Source: Aureobasidium sp. EXF-3400
Taxonomy: Eukaryota > Ascomycota > Dothideomycetes > Dothideales > Saccotheciaceae
Direction of reading: 5' to 3'
DNA: 16,783 nt
Assembly (NCBI GenBank): GCA_024195585.1
Contig: SWBL01000605.1
Coordinates: 1-16,783 of the forward strand
Both the position numbers and the translations under genes were made by a program. Shown piece by piece: positions 1-8,019 of the stretch (its first letter is position 1; each line of letters begins with the position of its first letter). The notes below the pieces were generated by a model. The model was given only the letters and a program-made list of their open reading frames with translations, made no database searches and was not told the DNA's origin.

Positions 1-1069
1 ATAAATATTCAGCTGACTGCGCAGTTCATTCTCTGTTTGGGAAAAGGTAGATACCTGACGGGTCAACTGATGCGACTTGTTCAATTCTGCATCCTGTTGC
101 TTGCGGAGTCGTTCTTGTTGGGCGAGATGGAACTGAATTTCGAGCTCCTTGCTGCGGAGAAGTGAGTGGAATTGGATTTCGCGCATTTCGTACTGTTCGA
201 CAAAGGATTTGAACTTTTCTCGGAAACTGCACGCAATGTCAGTCAAGAGAAGAGCAGAGCAGAGCAAAGCTCAGCGCGGGGGCAGCGTACAGCTTGTCTT
301 CCTCCATCTCGCCGGTGGGTCGATCCGGAAGTTTGCGATCGCTTATAACTTGCTCAACATCGCCCACCATTCGTTCTAGCCGACGATGAAGCTCTTCGTT
401 CTTGTCGGCTGCGCTTTCCTTGAGCTCGCGGAGATCCTCCTAGGTCGGCAATCAATACACCGCATCACATTGACAGTAGCCAGCAATTGCGCACCTTGAG
501 TTTCTTGTTTTCCTTTGTCAGCTCACGACTGAGCTTCTCCAGCTTCTCCTTCATAGAGTTTGCCTTTGTAAGCTCTGATCTCTGTGTGTCCTTGTCTTTT
601 TGCAGTTGATCGCCTCGCTTTTTTGCCTTGATGTGTTCTCGTTCAGTCCTCTTCATCTCTGCCAGGAGTTCTGAGTATTTTCGTTGAACCGTTTCTATCT
701 TGGATATCGGACCATCCATGGATTGAAGGAGATTTTGGAGATCGCGATTGGCTTTTTTGACTTCCCGATCTGTTACGGTCAGTACATGTGGATGCGGTAG
801 ATGATAAGGATCAATCACACACCAATCTCGGCATCCTCTTCGGCCCTGCCGGTAGCATCTTGTTCTAGCTGAGCGATCTTTGCTTGCAGCTGTTTGTGTG
901 CGTCATTCGTATCGGCGGCACCTTTCTTCGGTTTGCTTTTCTTATTCGCAGAGGCATTGTTCGGCGGGGGTGGAGCAGCGGGCAATGGAGCATCATCGCG
1001 GTGTTCGTGGACAGAGGCAGGCGAAGCGCGTGAGCTGTGGGGCTGGTGTTGTGAGGCGACTTGGGCCAT
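1..1069 (-). CDS. Taxilin family coiled-coil protein (5' part, runs off left edge)
   Basis: Taxilins are long coiled-coil proteins; the animal members bind syntaxins and act in vesicle traffic, and the role in filamentous fungi is poorly defined. Four exons can be joined in frame: 1069-823, 769-495, 439-291 and 226-1 (continuing outside), giving about 299 residues so far. Introns have donors GTGTGT, GTGCGC and GTACGC, and acceptors ACAG, CTAG and GCAG; CTGAC branch motifs are visible in the first and third. The N-terminus is Ala/Pro-rich with a Lys cluster (NKKSKPKKG, about residue 41). It is followed by heptad-rich helix with family-like stretches such as NKKLKEDLRELKE and FREKFKSFVEQYEMREIQFH. 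The ATG at 1069 is the only plausible start. The C-terminal part of the coiled coil and the stop lie beyond base 1. The gene is divergent from the presequence protease. The family call is from memory of the taxilin pattern; another coiled-coil family is unlikely. Confidence 0.88.
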
Positions 1070-1171
1070 GGCTCAATTGTCGAAAGAATAGTCTAATCGT
1101 CTAGTGGTGGAAGAGATCGCCCTTGCATCGGGGGCAGTTCTGCGCAAGGAGCAAGTCGAAGTTGGCGCACT

Positions 1172-1212
1172 GAGACAGGCGGGCACAGCGAAAATCCGGG
1201 TGTGCCTGTCTC
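1172..1212. repeat. Imperfect inverted repeat, 12 bp arms
   Basis: The left arm at 1172-1187 reads GAGACAGGCGGGCACA. The right arm at 1201-1212 reads TGTGCCTGTCTC, whose reverse complement is GAGACAGGCACA. The arms match over 12 bases if four bases (CGGG) in the left arm are looped out, with a 13-base spacer. This is seen directly. A role as a protein-binding site or hairpin is only a guess. Confidence 0.6.
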
Positions 1213-1501
1213 GGTAGCGCGACAAGAGAAGATGGAAGAGTGGTTTCTAGTGGCGACCAGCGAGTCGAGATAGCGATGGAGTAGAGAATAGCGATAGCGT
1301 GAGTGTATCCAAATGGGCAGGAGGGGTCTATGACAGGTCTGCTACGAACGCCAGGCGGACAAGCAGATAGATTGCAGATGGGTCGGACAGATGTCGTAAG
1401 CGAAGCGGAAGAAGCAATGGATAATCCTTGGACGGTAAGCGCTCGTTCACAGTCGTATGTCGTGTGCCGGGCGGACTATCAGACTCGGCCTCGTCGCTGT
1501 G

Positions 1502-1578
1502 CAAAGAGAGGCACCTGCCGGCCGAAGAACCAGCCGTTCACCCACCTGGTCCGTGCCGCCATGGTGCCTGCCTCTTTG
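1502..1578. repeat. Imperfect inverted repeat, 14 bp arms
   Basis: The left arm at 1502-1515 reads CAAAGAGAGGCACC. The right arm at 1563-1578 reads GGTGCCTGCCTCTTTG, whose reverse complement is CAAAGAGGCAGGCACC. The arms match over 14 bases with a two-base insertion, around a 47-base loop. The right arm contains GTGCCTG, also found in the repeat at 1201-1212. Confidence 0.55.
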
Positions 1579-1652
1579 ATCATGACCATTCGCCTTCCTT
1601 CTTGATCAAGAATTTGTAGCATCTGAGATCAGAAGTGCGAATCTACTTCAAC

Positions 1653-4600
1653 ATGCTGCGCGGAGTCAACAGGCTAGCCGCCAGGCCGAGTCGCCTTGCG
1701 CACACCAACCTACCAGCTTTGCGACGAACTTATGCTTCCGTAACCGACTTGTCCAACTATCCCAAGCCCGGAGATCAACTGCACGGATTTACCTTGAAGC
1801 GTGCCAAACACGTTCCGGAGCTTGAACTCACCGCTCTCCAATTCACTCACGAGCGTACCGGTGCCGACTACCTACACATTGCCAGAGACGATCAGAACAA
1901 TGTCTTCTCCATCGGCTTCAAGACGAATCCTCCGGATGCCACTGGAGTCCCTCATATCCTGGAACACACCACTCTCTGCGGAAGTCAGAAGTTCCCTGTT
2001 CGCGACCCCTTCTTCAAGATGCTGCCGCGATCCCTCTCGAACTTCATGAACGCCTTTACCTCGTCCGACCACACCACATATCCCTTCGCCACGACCAATG
2101 CACAAGATTTCAAGAACCTCATGGGTGTCTACCTCGATGCTACCCTACACCCTCTTCTTCAAGAGCACGACTTCACTCAAGAAGGATGGCGTCTTGGTCC
2201 CGAGAACCCTCAGGCCGAGAACGCCTCTTCCGACGACATCATCTTCAAGGGTGTTGTATACAACGAGATGAAGGGTCAGATGTCTGATTCGCAATACCTT
2301 TACTACATCCGCTTCCACGAAAACCTGTTCCCTTCTATCAACAACTCTGGTGGTGACCCTCAGAAGATGACTGATCTGACCTATGATCAACTCAAGAAGT
2401 TCCATGCCGACCACTACCATCCCAGCAATGCAAAAGTCTTGACTTACGGAAACCTGCCTCTTGCCGACCACCTTCAGTCTATCGGCAAGGAGCTCGATAG
2501 CTTCTCGCGTATTTCCATAGACTCGGACATCAAGGTTCCTGAAAGCCTCGACAAAGGTCCTCGCTCTGTCACCGTCAAGGGCCCTCTAGATCCTCTGAAC
2601 CCCGCCGACTCTCAATTCAAGACTTCCATCACTTGGCTCATGGGAGACACAGCCAATGTTCTCGAAAACTTTTCGCTCTCCATAATTTCCTCGTTGTTGA
2701 TGGATGGTTATGGCTCGCCCCTTTACCGCAACCTGATCGAGGCCGGCCTTGGTCCTGACTTCTCGCCCAATACTGGCTTTGATGGCTCTGGCAAGCGTGG
2801 TGTCTTCTCGGTCGGTCTCAACGGTGTCAAGCAGGAAAACGTACCTAAAGTCAAGGAAGCCGTCATGGAGACTTTGCGCGAGGTTAGGGGAAAGGGCTTC
2901 GACCAGTCTAAGATTGATGGTATCCTGCACCAGCTCGAGCTCAGTCTGAAGCACAAGACTGCTAACTTTGGCATGTCGATCATCCAGCGTCTCAAGCCTG
3001 GTTGGTTCAATGGAGTTGATGTCTTTGACGCTCTGGCATGGCAACAGACTGTCGATACCTTCAAGGCAGAGTGTGCCAAGGGAGGTTACCTCGAGCGCTT
3101 GTTGGAGAAATATCTTCTGAACGACAACACTTTGACCTTCACCATGGAGCCTTCCGCAACTTACGGTGAGGATCTTCTTGCTGAGGAAGCGAAGAGACTT
3201 GAGTCGAAGAAAGCCGAGGCCGAGAAGATCTACGGCTCGAAGCAGGAGGCTTACGATCAGCTGAAGAAGAGAGAGCTCGAGCTTGTTGAACAACAAATGC
3301 AGGAGCAAGATCTGAGTTGCCTGCCGTCTGTCCACGTCAAGGACATCCCCCGCACCAAGCCTACTACCGAGACTCGCCAGGACTCTCTCAACAATGTCAA
3401 GGTCCAGTGGAGGGAAGCTCCGACGAACGGTCTGACTTACTTCCGGGCTCTCAGCATCTTCAAGGATTTGCCCACCGAGCTACGTACTTTTATTCCTCTT
3501 TTCTGTGATGCCTTGATGCGCATCGGTACCAAGACCAAGTCTATGGAAGAGATTGAGGATCTTATTAAGCTCAAGACTGGTGGCGTCTCATTCGGATACC
3601 ACGCATGCACATCTCCTACCAACACCAAGGCCTGCGAAGAGGGCTTGAGTCTGTCAGGGTTTGCACTTGATCAGAATGTTCCCGCCATGTATGATCTAAT
3701 CCGGACCATTGTTCTGGAGACCGACTTCGATGGACCTAAGGCCAAAGCCTCCCTTCGCGAGTTGGTCCAGAGTGCTGCTAGCGGTGGTGTCGATACCATC
3801 GCCGAGTCAGGGCACGCTTATGCCAGACGTGTCGCTGAGGCTGGCATCAGTCCGCACGGAAGTTTGCTCGAGCAGACTGGCGGCATCAGCCAAATCAAGC
3901 ACATGGTGGGCCTCGCATCACTGCCCGAGATTGGTGACGATATCATCCAACCTCTCAAGGCCATTCAACAGCTCGTTGCAGCAAACGTCTCAAACATGAG
4001 AGTTGCAATCACTTGTGGAGCCGAGTCAACCAGCATCAACGAGGCGGCTCTCCAAGGCTTCCTCAGCAGCACATTCTCATCGTCGTCTGAACTTTCGTCT
4101 CAGTCCCAATCAAACCAGACGTTGACTCGCACCGCCAAGTCGTTCTTCCCTCTTCCTTACCAGGTTTACTACTCTGGTCTCGCCCTGCCTACTGTCCCCT
4201 ACACAGATGCTTCAGGCGCACCGTTAGCGGTCCTCGCACAGCTGCTCACACACAAGCACCTGCATCGTGAGATCCGTGAGCGTGGCGGCGCATACGGAGG
4301 TGGCGCCTACTCTCGCGCATTGGATGGTGTGTTCGGATTCTACTCTTACCGCGACCCTAACCCTGAAAACACCATCAAGGTATTGGACAACGTTGGAAAG
4401 TGGGCAGTGGAAAGGAAGTGGAGTGACCGCGATCTCGAAGACGCCAAGCTGTCTGTGTTCCAGGCACTCGACGCTCCTAGAAGCGTGAGTGAGGAGGGCA
4501 TGACCAGATTCGTCAGCGGAGTGACTCCAGAAATGGAACAGACCCGAAGACAGCAGCTTTTGGATGTCTCACAAGAGCAGGTTCGCGATGCAGCGGAACG

Positions 4601-4763
4601 CTTCTTGGTAAATGGCATGTCCAACAGCAGTATGGCTGTGCTCGGAGCGCGCAAGAGCTTCGTAGATGAGGCACAAGGTTGGAAGGTCAAAGAGATTGGA
4701 CTGGGCGGTGGTGCTGCTGCCGAAGTGGAAGCTGAGGCACAGATTGCCGCAGCGGCAGCGTAA
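1653..4763 (+). CDS. CYM1: Mitochondrial presequence protease, M16C metallopeptidase (PreP/Cym1)
   Basis: This ATP-independent zinc protease of the mitochondrial matrix degrades cleaved targeting presequences and other short unstructured peptides. The single-exon frame gives 1036 residues, a normal length for the family. The inverted zinc motif HILEH lies at residues 101-105 (His101 and His105 as ligands, Glu104 as catalytic base), and NEMKG near 203-208 supplies the third ligand, Glu205. The C-terminal half keeps the Arg/Tyr pair in [10 protein letters not shown] (Arg875, Tyr881) that completes the active site when the two halves close. The first 30 residues are basic and free of acidic residues, typical of a matrix presequence. 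The frame is open from 1635, but that codon is GTG; the first ATG, 1653, directly precedes the presequence and is chosen. The tail after about residue 1010 is Ala/Glu low complexity (ending in five Ala). Confidence 0.97.
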   Translation: MLRGVNRLAARPSRLAHTNLPALRRTYASVTDLSNYPKPGDQLHGFTLKRAKHVPELELTALQFTHERTGADYLHIARDDQNNVFSIGFKTNPPDATGVPHILEHTTLCGSQKFPVRDPFFKMLPRSLSNFMNAFTSSDHTTYPFATTNAQDFKNLMGVYLDATLHPLLQEHDFTQEGWRLGPENPQAENASSDDIIFKGVVYNEMKGQMSDSQYLYYIRFHENLFPSINNSGGDPQKMTDLTYDQLKKFHADHYHPSNAKVLTYGNLPLADHLQSIGKELDSFSRISIDSDIKVPESLDKGPRSVTVKGPLDPLNPADSQFKTSITWLMGDTANVLENFSLSIISSLLMDGYGSPLYRNLIEAGLGPDFSPNTGFDGSGKRGVFSVGLNGVKQENVPKVKEAVMETLREVRGKGFDQSKIDGILHQLELSLKHKTANFGMSIIQRLKPGWFNGVDVFDALAWQQTVDTFKAECAKGGYLERLLEKYLLNDNTLTFTMEPSATYGEDLLAEEAKRLESKKAEAEKIYGSKQEAYDQLKKRELELVEQQMQEQDLSCLPSVHVKDIPRTKPTTETRQDSLNNVKVQWREAPTNGLTYFRALSIFKDLPTELRTFIPLFCDALMRIGTKTKSMEEIEDLIKLKTGGVSFGYHACTSPTNTKACEEGLSLSGFALDQNVPAMYDLIRTIVLETDFDGPKAKASLRELVQSAASGGVDTIAESGHAYARRVAEAGISPHGSLLEQTGGISQIKHMVGLASLPEIGDDIIQPLKAIQQLVAANVSNMRVAITCGAESTSINEAALQGFLSSTFSSSSELSSQSQSNQTLTRTAKSFFPLPYQVYYSGLALPTVPYTDASGAPLAVLAQLLTHKHLHREIRERGGAYGGGAYSRALDGVFGFYSYRDPNPENTIKVLDNVGKWAVERKWSDRDLEDAKLSVFQALDAPRSVSEEGMTRFVSGVTPEMEQTRRQQLLDVSQEQVRDAAERFLVNGMSNSSMAVLGARKSFVDEAQGWKVKEIGLGGGAAAEVEAEAQIAAAAA

Positions 4764-5095
4764 AAGTTCAAAAGTTGGAAATTTGTCGCCATATACCCAT
4801 TGTAAATAGACAACTCCTCTCTGTATATTAGATGTACGATAATCATGACCTAGGTTGAGAAGAGAAGCATGCATCTTGTCCAAATGGGGAAGTGAAATTG
4901 GAGTCGCGTGAAAAGGGAAGCTGCGACGCGTCCTCCAAACGCGGGCTGCCAGCTCTTTGGACAATCTTGTGGTCATCACTTTGTTGCAACACATTGCATT
5001 GCGATATGGCGCCTTCGAATTCGGTCGATGCGCTGTTGCAGTCGCCCTCGTGAGTTCACCGAGGCCATGTTTGACCGAAGACGAATATTGACCAC
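4764..5095. promoter_or_regulatory. CYM1 3' UTR and POLD2 promoter
   Basis: This 332 bp gap lies between tandem genes. The first part is AT-rich (TGTAAATAG and TGTATATTAG near 4800-4830) and should be the 3' end of CYM1. The second part holds the polymerase subunit's promoter, including a cluster of CGCG cores described separately. No other gene is visible; the short open frames here have no recognisable protein. Confidence 0.6.
4904..4944. promoter_or_regulatory. MCB-like cell-cycle box cluster upstream of the DNA polymerase delta subunit
   Basis: Three CGCG cores occur within 41 bases: TCGCGT at 4904-4909, a perfect ACGCGT at 4926-4931 inside the palindrome GACGCGTC (4925-4932), and ACGCGG at 4939-4944. 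ACGCGT is the MluI cell-cycle box bound by the MBF (Mbp1/Swi6-type) factor in yeasts, which drives replication genes at G1/S. The cluster sits about 150-190 bases before the POLD2 start codon, a sensible place. The sequence match is direct; the function is inferred from the identity of the gene downstream. Confidence 0.5.
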
Positions 5096-6695
5096 ATGTC
5101 TAGAAATGAGGATTACCAGACTCTCGAGCGCACACGGTCGTCGTACAACCCCCTCCGATCCTTCCATCTAGCCAAAGGCCAGCAAAAGCATTATCAGCAA
5201 CAATATGCCGACATGTACTTTGCTCGTCTGGCCGTTCTAAAGCCTACCGTAGAGCGTGTTGCCAGTGAAGCATGGGATGGCTTCGAGGTCAGCAACATTG
5301 GCGAACCACTCGCAAGAGAATGCTAAGACGATACCAACAGATTGGCGGAGATGAAGTGCACAAAGTCGATCGTGTGCTCGACGTCCGACAAGGCGAGCTG
5401 GTCTGGGTTGCCGGCACCGTCTACATGGAAATGCCACTTAAACCCAACATTCTCGACGACATCTCAAAACATGTAAGGCTTAACGAGAAGTGTCCACTGC
5501 CATGCACATACTGATATTACTGGCAGCACTGGATCGCCGCACCACCCCCTCGACTGAAGTTCACCTCTGGAGAAAGCGATCAAATCATGCTCGAAGACGA
5601 ATCCGGCCGACTACGCCTGACAGGAAGTTTCCTCAACACATGTCTACTGGTGACGGGTTGCATCGTCGCAGTCATGGGAACTGAAAACGCTAATGGCGAC
5701 TTCGAAGTCATCGATCTGAAGCTACCCGAGCTGGCACCACAACCCGAGCGTTGGTCGTTACGCCAGAGCGACGGCCCAAGCAAGAAGAAGGCCGAAAAGA
5801 AAGAGAAGGCTGGCAAGGTTGCTATCGTCTCAACGTTAGGTGTCAGTGGTGACTCTGGCGACACAATGGCTCTGGATCTGCTTGTGGAATATCTTCTCGG
5901 AGAATCCGCCTCGCCAGCCGAACAAGACAAGATATCGAGTATATCGCGACTATTGATTGCTGGCAACTCGTTGTCGTCAGCGAACCCCATTCCTGGCGGA
6001 GAAGAGCCAGCCAAGAAGCCGTCCGCTGTCAAGAAATATGGCTACGACGCTTCTGCTTATAACCCTGCTCCAACCGATCACCTCGACTCTTTACTGGAGT
6101 CGCTTCTACCCTCGATACCCATCACTTTGATACCAGGCGACCAAGATCCTACACATACATCACTACCACAGCAACCAATGCACTCTGCTCTCTTCCCGAG
6201 AAGCAGAGCTTACATGGCTGCGCCCAACTCTGACGACTCAGCCTGGTTAGATGCTGTCACCAACCCTTGGGAGGGTGATGTGGATGGTTGGAGAATCCTT
6301 GCCACCGGTGGTCAGCCCATCGACGATGTCTTCAAATACGTCGAAGGTGACGATCGGATGGAGATGATGGAAGCGACGTTACGCTGGAGGCTAAGCGCGC
6401 CTACTGCTCCAGACACGTTATGTAAGTTTCGAACAAATCGTTGAAAACCATCCGACTAACAGCTGCAGGGTGTTATCCATTCCAAGACAAGGATCAGTTT
6501 GTCATCGAAGCCACTCCCCACGTCTACATTGTAGGCAATCAGCCTCGTTTCGAGTCCACCGTTGTCGAAGGAGCCGATGGCCAGAGCTGCCGAATTATAT
6601 CAGTGCCACGGTTCAAGGATACTAGCGAACTGCTTCTGCTGGACATGGAGACGCTCGAAGTTGAAGTTGTCAAGTTCGGAGTCTACCAGACTTGA
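5096..6695 (+). CDS. POL31: DNA polymerase delta small (B) subunit
   Basis: This is the orthologue of human POLD2, budding yeast Pol31 and fission yeast Cdc1. It links the catalytic subunit to the other small subunits in the lagging-strand replicase. Four exons join in frame: 5096-5287, 5341-5472, 5527-6421 and 6469-6695, giving 481 residues. The introns are 53, 54 and 47 bp with donors GTCAGC, GTAAGG and GTAAGT. The N-terminus has the family pattern (YNPLRSF, QQQYADMYFARL). The OB-fold follows at about 75-170 (LDVRQGELVWVAGTVYME, LEDESGRLRLTGSF), then the calcineurin-like phosphodiesterase fold from about 205 (LIAGNSL, ITLIPGDQDPT, NPWEGDVDGWRILATGG), which in this family is catalytically inactive. 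The end has DTLWCYPF, built across the last intron, and the beta-rich C-terminus. A lysine-rich loop (KKKAEKKEKAGK, about 194-205) joins the two folds. It follows CYM1 in tandem. Confidence 0.95.
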
Positions 6696-7080
6696 AATCA
6701 GCCACTCTCCGCAAACATGAAATAAAGTCCCCATTCACCCCTGCTCTTATGCTCCGTTCACTGAGTGGACTCACGCTGGATTTGACGCAGCGGTCACGAC
6801 ACCATCTTAGCCTGGTATATGCCACGCGATCGTTACCAGCGATGAAGAGCACACTTTCAAGAGCACTCGGTCGATGGATGAACTAGAAACGCTCTACTCG
6901 TGGCTTCTGTATCGAAGAGAATCCATGATAGCTCTCATATAGTGATAGAACACAGAATCAGCTGACCCAAGGCATGATCGTCAGATCTACAACGTAAAAG
7001 TATAAGACTCTATGGTACAATTTTGTGATTTAGAACCCATGCTCCCATGTATAGTTGACCTCATGGATAAATACAATAAG

Positions 7081-7668
7081 TTAATCTTTGTGCATTGTCA
7101 TACACCTTTTTGGATTGTGGGCGGAATGAGAGGGACTTGAGTGATTTGAGGTGCGACTTTCTGATGGACTGCGATATGCGAAGGTCGAAGGAATAGCATG
7201 GAGGAAGTAACGACCGAGTAGAAAGTGTCTTGGACCAACGGGAGGTATGTAGGGCCGGCTGACGAGGATATAATTCAACAGAGGGTCATGCACGATATGA
7301 TGACGAATACTACTCATCGACTGTGGGTCTTGTATGAATGACCCGATGAACATCGTCACAAATGTTTGTTCTGCATTTTGATGGACAAATTGCGAAAGAG
7401 GGGAGAAGCAACAGCATATGAAGGAAGGAACGACTGGATTGAGAACGAGCTCGATCAAATGAGATAAGTGGAGGTCGAGTGAGAAACTGCACGTCGCGAT
7501 CACGAAGAGGCTTGTCAAGTGTGGTTTTTTGGTTGGTATGTGTGTGTGATTCTTTGCTATGCTACTGTAACTACCAAGGGGGTCGCCTGCCCTAATTTTT
7601 CTTTTCTTGTTTAATTCTCCTCCACCTGGACCAATCTTTCTGTCCAAAGTGCCATCTCTATTATCCAT
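7081..7668 (-). CDS. Unrecognised 195-codon open frame (doubtful gene)
   Basis: An ATG-led frame of 195 codons lies on the minus strand between two convergent genes. I recognise no family. The protein would start basic (KKRKIRAG near residue 22), have a hydrophobic middle with a Cys cluster (SFICCCFSPL), and end Ser/His-rich. Codon use is unlike the neighbours: it uses many ATA, AGT, AAA and AGA codons, whereas CYM1 and the glucanase prefer C- or G-ending codons. This argues against a well-expressed conserved gene. A frame this long is uncommon by chance in non-coding DNA of this composition, so it is listed with low confidence. It may equally be part of the 3' UTR of the glucanase, which is read on the same strand. 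Confidence 0.2.
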   Translation of the reverse strand: MDNRDGTLDRKIGPGGGELNKKRKIRAGDPLGSYSSIAKNHTHIPTKKPHLTSLFVIATCSFSLDLHLSHLIELVLNPVVPSFICCCFSPLSQFVHQNAEQTFVTMFIGSFIQDPQSMSSIRHHIVHDPLLNYILVSRPYIPPVGPRHFLLGRYFLHAIPSTFAYRSPSESRTSNHSSPSHSAHNPKRCMTMHKD

Positions 7669-7875
7669 TTCGACCCTCAAGGTCTATCAAAGAAAAAACT
7701 CCTCCCGAAAGATGCATTCATCAATCTCCCTTGTGTGTATGAAAGTGCGCCAGTGGTTGCTCTCCATGTTTCATCAATGTTGTAAAAGAAAAACGCCATA
7801 GAACTGGTCGCATGCCTCTTTCCATTTCCCGAGGCCTGCGGTGGGGGGTATTGTTGCTGTTGTAAGTCAAAGATG

Positions 7876-7946
7876 CTGTTTCGTTAGTAAGTGAAAAACT
7901 ATTCCGGATGGTTTTTCGTCGTGGCTTGCTTGTTCCACACACCTAC
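7876..7946 (-). other. Probable 3' UTR intron of the GH55 gene
   Basis: On the minus strand, 73 bases after the glucanase stop codon, there is a donor CCG|GTAGGTG (intron starts at 7946), a perfect branch site TACTAAC at about 7883-7889, and an acceptor AAACAG ending at 7876. The 71 bp length matches the coding introns here (47-80 bp). The signals are read directly; that the intron lies in the glucanase transcript is inferred from strand and distance. Confidence 0.5.
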
Positions 7947-8019
7947 CGGAGATGTGGGAACAAGAAGCGGGTTAATTGTTTGTGCAAGAAAGAAGTCGAT
8001 CAATGTGTGAGCGAGACGT

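Larger units (their letters stand above)
1070..1652. promoter_or_regulatory. Divergent promoter region between the taxilin and CYM1 genes
   Basis: This 583 bp gap separates two diverging start codons, so it should hold both promoters and both 5' UTRs. No confident gene or TATA box was seen. It contains two imperfect inverted repeats (1172-1212 and 1502-1578) that share the word CAGGCAC/GTGCCTG, and a purine-rich stretch with ATAGCGAT at 1270-1277 and 1288-1295. The open frames across 1303-1619 resemble no known protein and have no clear ATG-led coding bias. A GTAAGC at about 1435 could be a donor for a 5' UTR intron of CYM1 but has no decisive partner. Confidence 0.6.
6696..8019. other. Convergent intergenic region (3' ends of POLD2 and GH55)
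   Basis: This 1.3 kb gap lies between two genes that end towards each other, long for a region that should hold only 3' UTRs. AATAAA at 6721-6726 could serve POLD2 but is only 26 bases after its stop. The stretch to about 7080 is AT-rich and featureless. A 195-codon ATG-led frame lies on the minus strand at 7668-7081, listed separately. A strong intron signature on the minus strand lies at 7946-7876, inside the likely 3' UTR of the glucanase. No tRNA, repeat family or transposon remnant was recognised. Confidence 0.5.

Noticed and set aside
243..270. AGAGC-type repeat near the left end
   Set aside because: It lies inside the third intron of the taxilin gene, where on the coding strand it forms the pyrimidine-rich tract before the branch site.
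1635..1652. Six extra N-terminal residues for CYM1 from a GTG start codon
   Set aside because: GTG is not a normal start in fungal nuclear genes. The ATG at 1653 begins a typical mitochondrial presequence.
5096..6695. Polymerase delta subunit as several small separate genes
   Set aside because: Three short canonical introns restore one 481-residue protein with the family motifs in order, including DTLWCYPF across the last junction.
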